Source: Gnetum montanum (taxonomy: Eukaryota; Streptophyta; Gnetopsida; Gnetales; Gnetaceae). Taken from it: a DNA stretch of 64,000 nucleotides. The notes beneath the pieces are model-generated. The model was not told the origin of the DNA. It worked only from the letters and a program-made list of their open reading frames with translations, and ran no database searches. This document shows positions 1 to 11,924 of this stretch, one piece after another. Both the position numbers and the translations under genes were made by a program. Where the stretch lies: contig MNCI01011971.1 of NCBI GenBank assembly GCA_015680685.1, forward strand, positions 294,846-358,845, given 5' to 3'. The first letter of the stretch is position 1. Each line of letters opens with the position of its first letter.

Positions 1-1845
1 GCTATTGTCTCTATGAGTTAAATGATATTTGACAATAGAAATTCATCTCTTAAATGTTATATTATGAATATAATAAAAATTGATGCATATCCTAATGGCT
101 CAATTTTTCTTAGAAACAACTACCACATTGGACATTCTAATTTGAGTAGTCTATGGGGTGTATGAAACCTACATTATAAAGCTTGATGATCTTTTCCTTA
201 ATGACTATGACTAAATCAAGTTTTCTCTTTCTAGATTTTCACTTAATTGTCTTGAAACCTTCTCTAGAATGATGTTGTGTTAGATCAAAGATGGATCTAG
301 GCTTGACATATTTTTGTATCCCTAGGCAAAGATAACAGAGTTCTTTTGTACTCTTCATACTCTCTAGTAGGTTTGTTCCTAGTTGTAGGATCTTGTTCTC
401 ATTCTTGTGAGTAGTGATGGCTAGTTTAGTGAGGGGATTATTTCTTAAATTATTGATCTAAAGAGGCTAGGATAGATTGTGTGAATCACTTACCTTGGAT
501 GGGTCCCATGGCTACATTGCTAGATCATCCAATAATGACTTAAGGTAGGATTCATGCGCTATTAAGATTACATGAGGACAAGATAAAGATTTGCATTTTT
601 ATGAAGTAAAAGTTTTAAATTTATTTAAATTTAATGATTTTAATCATTATTAAAATTTTTATTTTTACAATTATGTAAGGTTAATTTGAAGGTTAAATCT
701 GGGTGGAAACACATTAATAGAATCTTATGTTAGTTTAGGCTTGAAAACATTTGATTCTGAAACTTTGTTTTAGTCACATTAGTAGCTAATTTAGATAGGT
801 GATATGGTAACATAGGATAGTGACATGAAACTAGCATAAAAGGAAAAGTGACACTAAACCAAAACACGTTGCTCAGATCCTCATTTTTGCTTAACATTCT
901 TTTTCATTAGAGCACATTAACATGATGATGTGTAGAAGAAGTACTTGGAGAGTAGGATGTGGTCCAAAGACGTTTGGGACTAATAAGGGATGATATAGAA
1001 ATAATGTAATCAAGAAAAAAGAGGTCTGACAAGTACAAGATTCATGATAGCTAGGGTTTTTCCTTCCATCCAACCTTTCCAGCATATTTTGATTTTTTCA
1101 TTGAAATGAGGGTTTGCACAAGGTGAAAGGAATTCAATTCTTCATCTTCATGGCAAGGGTGTTAGTGGTTGTGGGGAAATAAATGAATGATTTGGATTTG
1201 AAGAGGAAGAAGCATATGGAGGAAGGTTTTGGATTCAATGAGTGAGAAGCATGTGGATGTGAACATAGATACAAAGTAAAGAGAAAGGATTTTGAGCCAA
1301 TAGTGGGCACAATGAAGAAGTGCTTTGTATGTGTGCTTAGAATTTTAGGGCTAGGGATATGGATTGTGATTGACAAACTAATGTTGCCAAGAGTTAGCAG
1401 TCTCACTCACTCACTATGTAAGTAGGAGGAGCAAGAGAAGGTAGGTTTTAGCATCTATGTAGGTGGATCACATGTGGTGCATGTGTGTAGCATGGGCATG
1501 TGCAACATGCAGAGCCTCACTATGCATGACCCATGCACACCCAACATTTGCCTTATGCACATCTATGGCATACACATGTGTCTTGGATGGCACATGGATA
1601 GAGGGATAAGGTTATAGTTGTTCTCTTTAGGTAATTACAAAACCTATAATGTAGTTGGTGTGGCCATTATTATGTATATTATGAATTTCAAATTGATGCA
1701 CATGTATAATGTGTAATAATATGCATGAATGTGTTTCATGTTGATGTGCATGCATACTTTTGATGTTGATCATTGACTATGGCTTGCATATGCTTGCAAT
1801 AGTAAATATAAAAAAAAAATTTCTTACTCTTATGAATTGTATGAA
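1..1845. other. No supportable gene
   Basis: I see no recognisable coding region, RNA gene or complete repeat here. Short open frames on the minus strand near 891-1085 and 1134-1406 resemble no family I know and have the composition of the surrounding noncoding DNA. CATG-containing words are frequent around 1450-1600, but without a fixed period. Confidence 0.6.
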
Positions 1846-3010
1846 AGTGTTTCTCACACTGTCTCACTATTCTTTCAAGCATGCTACTAGAAAGTTTTGT
1901 CCCTTTTTGTGGTCAAAAATATTAAACATTTTTACCTTCTGGAAGATCACAATCACTTCCACTAATGATCATGAGCTACTGCTACTCATAAATTCTTGTA
2001 GTTTGAATGAAGCAAGATTCTAGAAGCTCTCATGCCTTTTAATAAGCAAAAAGTTTAAACATTTTTTTACCTATTGAAAGGTCTCCATGAATCCAATTGA
2101 GATTGCAAGACAATGCTACTTGTAGCCTCTTACACTCCACTTGAAGAAAGCTTCTAGAAAGTCTTGTGCCTTTTGGTAGGTCAAAATTTCAAACAAAAAT
2201 TATCCACTAGAAGGTTACCATGACTTTTGGTTGAAACTATGATCCAGTGCTACTCATAGTCTTTCACACTCTACCTAATCTAGGCTTTCGGTAGGTTTCA
2301 TGACTTCTAGTAGGCTAAAATTTCAACCATTTTTATCTTCTAAATGATCACCATGGCTTTCAATTTAGAGTGCAGTGTATTTCTACTCATATCCTCTCAT
2401 TCGCATCTTGAACAAGGCTTCCAAAAGGTTTCATGCCTTCTAATAGGTCAAAATTACAAATACTCTTCATCTTTTGAATGGTTTTAATGACTTTTGGTTG
2501 AAACTGAAGGTTTTGTGCCTTATGATAGGCCAAAATTTCTAACATTTTTCATCTTCTGGATGGTATTTATGAGTTTTGGTTTAGAGTATGAGGCAATGCT
2601 ACTTGTAGCCTCTCACCCTCTACCTAAACCAAGCTTTCAAAATGTTTTGTACCTTCTAGAAGGAAAAAATTTCAAAGACTATTCATCTTTCAAAAGATCA
2701 TTATGAATTTTGATTTAAATTGCAATGTAGTGCTACTTGTAGCCACTTTGATTCTACATAAGCCAAGCTTCCAAAAGGCTCCGTTAGGCTAAAATTTCAA
2801 AAAAACATTATCTTTCAGAAGGTCACCATGGCTTCGATGAGAAATGTGGACAATGCTAGTTGCAGTCTTTGGTAGTCCACTTGAAACAAGCTTTCAAAAG
2901 GTTTTGTGCCTTTTGGTGAGTAAAGATTTCAAATTTTTTTCACCTTTTAGAAGGTTACTTTGAATTTTGTTTAATATTGTGATGTAGTGGTACTCACATC
3001 CTCTCTCATT
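1846..3010 (+). repeat. 134-bp tandem satellite array, about 8 to 9 diverged units
   Basis: A landmark of the form TGCTACT(C/T)(A/G)TAG recurs at 1980, 2114, 2248, 2381, 2597, 2731, 2854 and 2988. The spacings are 134, 134, 133, 216, 134, 123 and 134 bases. The 216-base step is one unit plus a shortened one near 2500, where the landmark is deleted. Each unit also carries AAGCTTCCAAAAGG, a GGTCAAAATTTC block and an AGAAGGTCACCATG block. The units are clearly diverged, so the array is old. Two further monomers lie at 16807-17010. The short open frames inside are by-products of the period. Confidence 0.9.
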
Positions 3011-3348
3011 TTAAGTGAATAAATTTATATCACACCTTAGTAAAATAATTGAAATTTTTTTCCATTGAATATAATAGGGTATGAGAAAACATAAGCTTTT
3101 TCTACAACTTAAAGGATTAAACTTAATTAATCTTAAACCAATCCTTTTGTAAACATATAATTTATCCATTTATGTTGTTTCACAAACTTATCAATTAAGT
3201 TTCATGATACATAATACTATGATTGAGTTATAGTAAGATAAATGTTCAAACCCAACATAACACAATGTTTAACTGAATATCTAACATTAAATCATAAATG
3301 AAAATTACATAACATAATTAAATTTATCCTATTATATTTTATATCACC
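3011..3348. other. AT-rich spacer, nothing recognised
   Basis: The stretch lies between the 134-bp array and the left LTR of E1. I find no coding potential or repeat in it. Confidence 0.5.
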
Positions 3349-4796
3349 TAAAAAATTTGGTTTCTAGGAAATTGAAAATTCTAGATAGAATAAGTTTAAC
3401 CCTAAATCCCAAGGACCTCTACAAAAAATAGGATTTGAGGTGCCTTGGACAGTATTTTCTATCACCCAAGGAGTTAGAAAGTGTAAATGGAGGCAATAAA
3501 ATAAAACATACGATGTAGATCTAAAAATAAATGCATAGAATGGAAAAGAAAAACTATCCTCTAGCTTACAAAACAAATAGACCTATAAAATGTATTTTGC
3601 TAAAAATAAAGGAGGCTCAAAAAAAGTGTACAAGATGTACCTAAGGAAGTTGGGGATTCACTTTGCTAGGGTTTTGGATTCTATTAAAACTAATGTGTTT
3701 ACATGACATACCATGATCTAGTGGCTCCACAACTCTTAATGCTATAAAACCTTGCTCCACTTCTTACTAGATTTGCAATGTTGGTGTTATAGGTGGGTAA
3801 GATGTGTGGGGGTTTTGGATGCTAAGAAGAGTAATGCTAGAAGTCTCAAAGCCTAGGGTTCTTAGTGTTGGTGCAAAACCACACATAATCTTAGAGGTTT
3901 AAAAGTGGTTATAAAGGCTATGGTTCCATGCTAAATTTTTTCTCTCTAAAGCTTTATGCCTATAATGAATTTTTAAAGCTCTTGAATGCCAAAGGAATGG
4001 TACCTTTCTATGGTGTTCGAGCTTGGTTTTTATATGTTTTTGAACATAAATTTGGTTGCAAATTTCTGCCTAACTACTGACAAAGTACTAACACGGACAG
4101 GTATTATAGGTTTCCAAATCCAACATGGTTCCTATGTATGGTAAGTTTTGATACACCCCATGGCATCAAAATCATTCCATTTACTAAAAATATTAAATGA
4201 GAATTTTACCCATGCTGGGCCTTCCAAGAACAATGTTCCTATAGGAACCATGATGGGGGTATAACACCCATGTTGGGGTATGACACCCATGCTAGAGTTA
4301 GAAGGGCCATGTCAGAGCTACAAGATCACTACTAAGGCTAGAGTAGTGCTGAAGTGCTGGTGCCACATTGAGAAACGTTCGGGGGGGGGGGGGGGGGGGG
4401 GGATGCAATGCTAAGGGTGTAGCAGCAATGCTGGGAGGTAGTAGTTATACACCTACAGTATTGGGTATAGGTGATGTTATATCCTTCCACAGGTGTCTCC
4501 AACGTAGCAAAAGCTATACCCTGCAAAAACACCATCAAAATGCAAACTTTAATAGTCCAAAAGGTATTTTTAACATTCCCAAGTCCAAATATAGGCTTGA
4601 TTTGAATTTTTCCTCTTGGGAAGTGAGGCTATTACAAATTATGAGACATTTTTAACCCTAAAAGATAAATTATGTGAAATTTCATCTCATGGATTACAAT
4701 TTTCATATTTTACAATTAAATTTCAGCCTCAAGTTTCATTAGGTGATGGTTACAATGTTAAAATGTTACAACATGAGCTTTCTTAGTGGTGTTTCA
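3349..4796 (-). repeat. E1 3' LTR
   Basis: On the minus strand the LTR begins TGAAACACC at 4796. It aligns along much of its length with 15018-16035 (shared blocks include AAGATGTGTGGGGGTTTTGG and CTCTCTAAAGCTTT). Its far end aligns with the far ends of E6 and E9, through an AAAAATTTGG word and a block containing CCAAGGCACCT. The terminal TG at 3349 has become TA. The length is about 1.45 kb. Confidence 0.82.
4381..4402 (+). repeat. Homopolymer of 22 G
   Basis: A run of 22 G interrupts the E1 3' LTR. The paired LTR near 15635 has only an ordinary AAGGTGCAATGCTAGG context there, so the run is an expansion or an artefact of this copy. Confidence 0.95.
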
Positions 4797-4825
4797 TTGG
4801 TTCCTCTTTGTTGATGTTTGGAGGA
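4797..4825 (-). other. E1 polypurine tract region
   Basis: On the minus strand ACAAAGAGGAACCAA lies directly before the TGAAACACC LTR start, as expected of the primer for plus-strand DNA synthesis. The same arrangement is seen at 55280-55294 (E8) and 60436-60460 (E9). Confidence 0.75.
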
Positions 4826-5936
4826 TTGACCCAAGAGACATCAACAATGAATACAAAATATCATTGTAGATCCATCACTAGCATGCCATCTCCATGCTTG
4901 ATTCTATTATGTCAAACCATGTCAAAGAGTTCTTGTGATGATGGGATAAGGCTATGATAAGGAAATGGAAATGTGGGGATACATTTGTTCATGAGGGTTA
5001 ATAGTGAGGTCCAAATGTTGACATCATGGCTATGACATGGCATTGACATATTGGTCAATTGATAAAGGTTTTGTACTTCACATTTCAATGTGTTGGTTAC
5101 TCAAGAATACATTTGAGGATCCAGCACCTTGCTCCAAGGTTTCTTTGGACACAAGACTCCTCCTTTTTCCTATTTGGAAGCCAATATTTTATCCTTTGGT
5201 CTTCATTAGCCTTCCCAACTTCTTAGAAATTTTCTTCCCTATTGTTTTTCTTCTTTTCATAGGGTGAAACCTTATTTTGGTTTCTTTGCGAAGGCCTATT
5301 TGATATGGTTTCTCAACTAAATGAGATGTGTTGGACCCAAGGGACTCAATGGTTTTCCCATCAAAGATGATATGTTACACTCGATGGACTTGATTTGATT
5401 TTCTTGTTGAATGAGATGTGTTACATTCAAATGGACTTGTAGGTGTAGCATGATGAAAGGATGCCATATGGTCATAATGCATATGTCAAAATAGGGAAAC
5501 ATTGTTATTTAGGATAATGAAGGTTATGATCAAGCTATGCAGTTGGATTCAAGAAAATGCTAATAGGATGGAAATATCGTAAGCACTCTTGATATAGCAG
5601 GAAAAACTCACCGAATCTTGCACATTAAGCTCGTGTGGTGACTTGCTACAATAGTGAGTTGCACCTTCTAGATGACTCTAAGCTTCATCCTACAAGCAAA
5701 AATCCAAGAGAATAAGAAACAAGACAAAGAAAAAATGTTGTTACAATACAATGCATAAGGTCATGTAAAATGATCAGCAAACTAGGCTACCAAATGTTAT
5801 AATTGATACACCCAAAAGGGATTTACATCAAATTTTTTTAGTTCATTTGTTGTGCAAAATGAGGTCATGTAGGCTTTCTTGTTATTGTTTGCATAGGTCA
5901 TTGATGCTAATTATTAATATGTGTAGAGATGATGTT
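4826..5936 (-). other. E1 3' untranslated region shared with E9
   Basis: The stretch aligns with 60461-61190 of E9. Shared blocks include AAGAGACATCAACAA, TGCTTGATTC, CAAACCATG, GTGGTGACTT and the region just beyond the integrase stop. It carries no supportable gene; the open frames at 5037-5267 and 5317-5502 are not conserved in E9. Confidence 0.65.
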
Positions 5937-6003
5937 TTATACATAATAAGGCTTTGGATAGAAATGATTGGCTAGATAGGCCAACTCATTCCCATCCATG
6001 TTA
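5937..6003 (-). pseudogene. Integrase C-terminal tail left in E1
   Basis: About 20 codons on the minus strand end in TAA at 5937-5939 and read DGNEL...NH.Y...YY. In E9 the same position (about 61215-61260) gives DGNELVNPVNHSYLKSYY, which is the end of a Tat-type integrase. Upstream in E1 the integrase does not continue. This is the only pol remnant downstream of protease in E1. It shows that the ancestor encoded an integrase that was lost or replaced. Confidence 0.7.
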
Positions 6004-6739
6004 GCTATTCTCTAATCCTGCATATCAACCATAATCACTTTACATGGAACCTAGGTAAAAATGAGTAAATAATGCCAAAATGATATAAAATATCTTAGTA
6101 ACTATGAAAAGACATGCTATTTCAAAATGCAATCAAGATCAATCAAGGCTATAAGAATTAGATGAAGACAAATAAGATGGAAGAAAGATCCAATAAAGGC
6201 CACATAAAGGTCAAATAATGTCAAAACAAGCTAAAGAATAATGAAAGTATAAGAAATAAGTCTAAACATGGTCAAATAAGGTTACATTTTTCTAGTTTAA
6301 GGCCTTAGTAGACCATGTTATTGGTTTAAGGCCTTGGCAAGCCATAGTTACATGGTGTTAGCTAATGGCCAAGAAGGCTTAAATCCCATCACCTAACACC
6401 AATCAAAGGCTAAACAAAGAATAACAAAGATCATAATATAGAAAATAAGGTGAATATAGTAAGATTGAAGTGATGTAGAGGGAAAATGACGTTAAATGAT
6501 GGTATGAAAGATCAACAATATAATAACAAGGTCAAAGTAGGTCAAAACACCATGAAATAAGGCCAAATCAAGAAAAGTGGAATACATGTGGTAAAACATG
6601 GTTAATACTAATCAAACGAAGCTAAATATTGCTAGTTTTAGGCCTTATTGGGCCATGATATGAGGCTATAAGATTTATAGGTGAGTTTGGGTATCCATAG
6701 AGGCTATTTTGGATAAAACATGAAGGTTTTCTGGATATC
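6004..6739. other. E1 noncoding spacer
   Basis: No gene is seen. Words such as GGTCAAAACA and CTAGTTTAAGGCCTTAG recur loosely. A block near 6295-6350 is repeated near 10156-10215, on the other side of the tandem array, and a related block occurs at 53510-53610 in the 3' region of E8. Confidence 0.5.
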
Positions 6740-9700
6740 CCCACTATATCCACACTGGCCAACATGTCTGGGTTGATCCCTAGCATGGATGGGTTGATCA
6801 AGTGGTTTCCTATGTTGGGTTTTAGTAGTTTTCAACTCTTTATGAATTTTATGATTAGTGCAATAGACTAGGGAAGAAAATAGATCAATTTTGGCATTGA
6901 TTTCAACCTCTAGGAGTCACCATTAAGGCTTGGAATTGTCATTCATGTTAGAGCAATGCTAGCTAGTGTGGCCCCAAAATGGCTACTAAGAAAATTGGGT
7001 TTTATATCATCCATAGGATTGAAATTAAGGTTCTAGGATCTTCCCAAGGTAGTGTAGGGCTAGATTAGTTAAGATTAATCAGTTTGGTGGTCAAAAATGC
7101 TATAAAAGATGGTTTGAAGGTTATACCCCCAAAGCTATGCTAGCTTATGTGGATGGAGGGGCAAGGTGGGCTTCAACATGGCTAGCTTAAATTAGTTGGC
7201 TATAGGGTTAAAACATTGTTAAATTGCAACTAAATCCAAGTTCTTATAGTTGTAGGCTTTCTAGCTAAGTTTTAAGACTATTTTAAGAGTGTTTTGCTAA
7301 TTAAACTATGTTGGGTACTACTCCCACACTAGGGCCACACTAGATAGCATGACTCTAGGATGGCTCAACATGGATACTCTATCTCTTCAACTCTAAGATG
7401 ATTTTAGAGGCATGTTAACCAATTTATTAGTCTACTAAGTTTACTGGAAATCATAGTTAAGGTTTTAGCTTAAAATTGATCATGTTTGATGGTGGTTTGA
7501 GAAGTGGTATGGTTATAACCCCCTTTAGCCATGCTGGGTAGCATTGCTCCAACATGGGTAAAGGGGTTTGATGAGTTTTAGTATTTAAAACAAGGTGAAA
7601 TGATTATTAGCTCATTCCTATGAGGCTTTGGGCTTTATTGAACTAGGTTTTTAGCTTTTGGAAGTGTTGAAGTGCTACCAAAAGTAGTAAGGCAACTTAC
7701 CCATGCTAGATCCATGATACCTAGCATGGCTAAGGGCTCCCCTAGCATGGATACCTTAAGAGATTAATTTTTTGCAATTTTTGATAGTGAATCAACCATG
7801 CATGTGAGTTGTTAGGGTTGTATATGTCAATAACAAGGTTTTCGCACCAAAATTGACCATTTTGAAGGTCATTTACTATTTTTTACAATCATCCCCTCCT
7901 AAGCCATGCTGGCTAGTGTGGCTCTAGCATGGGTGAAGGGGAAATGATGGATTTTTGCTATCTTTAGCCCTATTTTGCGACATCTAATGATTCTAGGAGG
8001 ATCCAATAGGGTTCTAAGGTCACAGTGGTAGGTTTCAAGGATATCTTAAGCTATGGATGGGATTTTATGAATCACTCCCAAAGTATCCACACTCAAAACA
8101 CACTAGCCAACATGGGTGGATGGATTTCCAATGTGCTCATGCCTTATTCCTAAATTTTGACTTAGATTTTGATAAATCTTGACCACCAGATACTAGGGAG
8201 AGATGTGAAGGCTATGGGAGTAATTTTGAAGGTTATTTTAACGTATTAGTAGATTTTTGTGGGTTACCCTTAAGGCATCCACACTAGACCCACATTGGTT
8301 AGCATGGGTGAGCAATTTTGTAGTGTTGAAAGGTAGAAAGCATTTAAATTGACTTGTTTTTTATTAGTTTTTGATTGTCAGAGCCTATTGGGAAGTGTTG
8401 AGACAAAAACTTATTAACTAGGAGGCTACTTTTAGGGTTTTAAGGTTATACCACACTCATCCATGTTTGGGCCACACTAGCTAGTGTTGCTGGTATACTC
8501 CTTAGCATTGCTCCACCAAGTCCCAAGGTTTTGACACTATTTGTGGGATTTGACAAGGTTTTAGAGGTGCCAAAGTCTTGTACTTGGGTTTTGTACTTAG
8601 TGTGATCATTCTGAACTCAATTGGAGGCTAGATTAATATTTGGAACTTCCATCCCCCTTGAACCAATACTGACTAGTGTGGTTCCAACATAGTTGTAAAA
8701 AAATATTAAATTTTGGATGATTTATAAGGCTAATTGACCAAGTTTTTGGGGGCCCTGGCATTGCTCATACCTATGGCTATTGTCCAAGCTTGAAATTACT
8801 AACCCTAGAGGTTATTGTAACCTTGTTTTTGCTCCTTTTTCTTAGAGCTACACTAGTAAGCATTTTTCTAGCATAGGTATGAAGAAATCTTCATTTATGA
8901 AAAATTTAGAAGGTCAATTAACTAAGTTTTGGGGCCCCCATAATTACAGATGTTGATGGCTAATTTTTAGGATGAAAATTGATAATTTTGAAGGCCTTTT
9001 GGTATTTTTTATAGTCATCCACCCCTAAGCCATGTTGGCTAGCATGGCTCTAGCATGGATGAAGGAGGATGATAGGGTTTTACCATTTTTAGCTTGTTTT
9101 CTAACTTATTATGGCTTTTGGAGGCTTTAAAAGGGTCTTAAGGTCATAGGGATATAATTTAAGGCTATTTTAGTGTGTTAATTGGCTTTTACGGATTCTT
9201 ACTAGGGCACCCATGTTAACCAACATGGGTGGAGAGTTCCCTAGTGTGGGGATGGTGTTAGACACTAATTTTATCTTATTGTTAATCAATTTATGGCTAT
9301 TAAGGACTTGAGGGAGGTGTTAAGGTCATGATTTATGGTTTCATAGGTTAATTTTACTATTTTGTAATTACACCCCATTCAACCGTGTTGGGGCCACATT
9401 GGTTAATGTGGATGAGGTGGCCCCCATCATGGCTCCAGTAAAATCCATGGTTGTTAACACTTTTAATTGAATTTGACAAGGTTTTGAAATTTTCAAAGGC
9501 TTCTAGTATGGTTTTAGGTTTAGTTGGTCCATTTTGGGATCAAACTATGACTTATTTGATGTTTTTAGATGTTATATCCCCTTGAGTAATGCTAGCTAGT
9601 GTGGGTGGATCCTTGTCCAATGTTGTTGCCGAAAGTGGTAAGGTGGTGAAGGATCCTAGCCTCTCTTGGAACTTGGTTTTTACTAGTGTAACACATGGCT

Positions 9701-9830
9701 ACTAAATTTGGCATGTTATGTCTAGGTTTCATTCTATTGGGCATGGGATGCTAGGACCCATGCTGAATCCATGTTGGCCAACATGGTTGAGGGGATTTCA
9801 AGTTGTAGAATGTTGTTATGTGCCCCAAGA
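6740..9830 (-). repeat. About 17 tandem units of about 187 bp inside E1
   Basis: A core like CCATGCTGGCTAGTGTGG, often followed by CTCTAGCATGG, recurs near 6755, 6960, 7140, 7340, 7535, 7715, 7905, 8090, 8280, 8465, 8650, 8840, 9025, 9205, 9385, 9580 and 9765. The spacing is 180 to 205 bases. Some units five or six steps apart match better than neighbours (7905 with 9025; 8465 with 9385), which hints at a higher-order repeat. The core itself is an imperfect palindrome (CCATGCT...AGCATGG). The array lies between the protease and the integrase tail. Tat elements are known to generate tandem repeats in their noncoding 3' part, and this fits that habit. Confidence 0.85.
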
Positions 9831-10499
9831 GGGTTAAACCATAGTGTAGATAGGGCTTTAGGCCTTAAAAATCCATTACTTGGGATGTAATTAGTGAAGT
9901 CCACCCAAATTCAAATATTTATTTGGTTCTAAAACTCCCATCATCTCACTATTGCTAGAACTTTCTCCCATTGGAACTATCAATGCACCATGAGTTATAG
10001 TGCATGGATTTGGCAATGGAAATTTCATGCATGTTACATGGTTTCATGTTGTGATTAAGGATATGTTTGCTAATGTACATAGTTATAATGTAATAAAGAA
10101 GTAAAATTGACTAGGTGGCAAGGTTGTAAACTAAATCATATATAAGTTATGATGTTTTGATAGTTTTAGGCCATAGTGGACCATGCAATTAGCCAGTTTT
10201 AAGCCTTGGTTGACGAGGGTCCATACCTACCTAGCAAGTATGGAATAGCATCAAAAGGATGTATAGGAATAAAAAAAAACCATCAACCATGGTATAAGGT
10301 TTTGAAGGTGAATAAGTTTTTGTTAGAAAAATAAGGAATAATATATTTACAATCAATTTGTTATTTGACCTTTGATAAATCAAAGGGCTTAATTTGCATG
10401 AGCACACTCTAATTATGTTGCTTGTTTTTCATGAAAATTAGCACATGTTTTCATTCATCACTTTTGGTAAATTTAGTTTTATTATTTTTATTTTTGGTT
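9831..10499. other. E1 spacer between array and protease
   Basis: No gene is recognised. The segment near 10156-10215 repeats the block at 6295-6350. A T-rich tract lies at 10470-10520. Confidence 0.5.
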
Positions 10500-11348
10500 T
10501 TTTTGGTTTTGGCCTTAGCTTAAGTTTTAAGAGTTTTCTCTTGAAACTCCACCTTTGAACATTGATTGATTTTGACATAGTCAACTAATGATACTAACAT
10601 ATTGTCTCCATGGATCATAATTTTTCTCCCTTGTATGGTAAATGGATCTCATGGTGTATAGGAGATGAAATTTCCTAAAGCTTCATTAACTATGATCTTC
10701 CTAGAATTAAGTTAAAACAAGGTGTCTCTTAATCACTAGGAAGTTGACAGATGTGGGAGACTACTTTCTAGCTATGAAATCCAAGGAAATGGTACCTTGA
10801 ACTACTACTCATGATTGATTAAATGAATTTAGTGTTGAGGTTGTGGTTTCTTGGATATTCTTGATTAAGCCTAACTTCTCAACAATAGAATATAGTATCA
10901 AATTTATGGTTGTCCCATCATCCACATGAACATGGTGAACCTTGTATCTTCTGACACATATAGTAATAAGGAGAGGAGTAGACAATACTTCTTTGTTTAA
11001 AGAGTTAATTTTCACTTTACTATCATGAAAGTTAAGCATGGGTTTGTGCTTATTTTCTCTAAGTGAAGGTTGCTCAATGATAAAGTGAATCAACTCTCNT
11101 CTAAGTGAAGGTTGCTCAATGATAAAGTGAATCAACTCTCTATTCATAAGCATGTCTTTACTCACAAGGATAGAGGTTAACACGTGAGCTAGTGCATCAC
11201 TATGAGGCAAAGAAGTTATGACTAGGTCATATAAGCTTGGTAACATGTTCTTTTGCTTAAGGGAATATTTGGAGTATTTCATTATTGCAAGAAAAATATT
11301 TCCATTGGCTTGTAATGCTTTAGCCTTAGTGGTTCTAACTTCCTCCAC
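10500..11348 (-). pseudogene. Retroviral-type aspartic protease region of E1
   Basis: The minus frame from 11348 to 10809 contains an aspartic protease active-site segment, VHVDDGTTINL, at about 10900-10935. It is followed by a broken continuation to about 10500 that matches the C-terminal half of plant retroelement proteases. DDGT corresponds to the D-(S/T)-G catalytic motif, so the active-site Asp is kept. The N-terminal part holds the helical stretch that usually lies between gag and protease. A 41-bp exact duplication around a single N at 11099 inserts 14 codons and is probably an assembly error. E8 has the related VHVDDCAATNV, in which Gly has become Cys. Stops follow after 10809. Confidence 0.75.
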
Positions 11349-11574
11349 TCTTCCTAGAGTTTGTGGCTTATGTTTCTATTGACATGTCTTGGGCTTCCTT
11401 TCCATGAATACAATTGATCTTGATGTAGCTTGTTTTGAAGCCTTTTCTTGCTAGACACCTTTGATAGACTTTGTTATTCATTTGATGAAATATTTTCTTC
11501 ACCATCATGATGATGGTTTTTTTATAACGTCTAAGTTATGAACCACTCTATGTGGGCTTTGTCCATGGGTTATT

Positions 11575-11924
11575 GTGGTTTTACTTGTTCAAGGTGGAGG
11601 GACCCAGATAATGAATGGTTCGCTAGGCTATGGAGGATTAGCAACTTGTGGTTTTAGTTGTGACTTTGATGCCACTAAAGGTGGGACACATATAATGAAG
11701 GGATTCTTAGGGGCTGGAGGAGGTAGTACCCATATGATGAAGGGCTCTCTAGGTTTTTTGATTTGAGGTTGTAATGGTACTTTGATGATAAATGTTTTAC
11801 TAGGAGGATTAGACCATTTGATTTCTATGAATGAGGCTATGGTATAAGAGTTGTTATTGGTACTTGGAGAGTTGGGCTCATTCAACACCAACTCTCCATA
11901 GTTGATCAATATTCTATAGGTCAT
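11575..11924 (-). pseudogene. Proline-rich gag-protease linker of E1
   Basis: The minus frame encodes a low-complexity linker with at least four repeats of a short peptide: TFIIKVP, PFIIWVLPPP, PFIICVPP and, after a frame break near 11600, PFIIWVPPP. The E8 linker at 51860-52130 carries the same repeat type (SFVIKVPP, PFVVRVP, PFFIKVP, SFFIRMS). The repeat is therefore a family trait that survived divergence. Its role is unknown; a flexible linker or a late-domain-like binding site are guesses. Confidence 0.65.

Noticed and set aside
4338-4655. Overlapping frames with Gly or Pro runs
   Set aside because: Created by the G22 homopolymer inside an LTR.
6740-9830. Regularly spaced repeats suggestive of a CRISPR-like array
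   Set aside because: The units are continuous diverged monomers without unique spacers, and the context is a plant retroelement.
11575-11766. Gly-rich plus-strand frame with repeated GG.THMMKG
   Set aside because: Antisense shadow of the repeated Pro-rich linker of E1, which is conserved with E8 in the minus frame.
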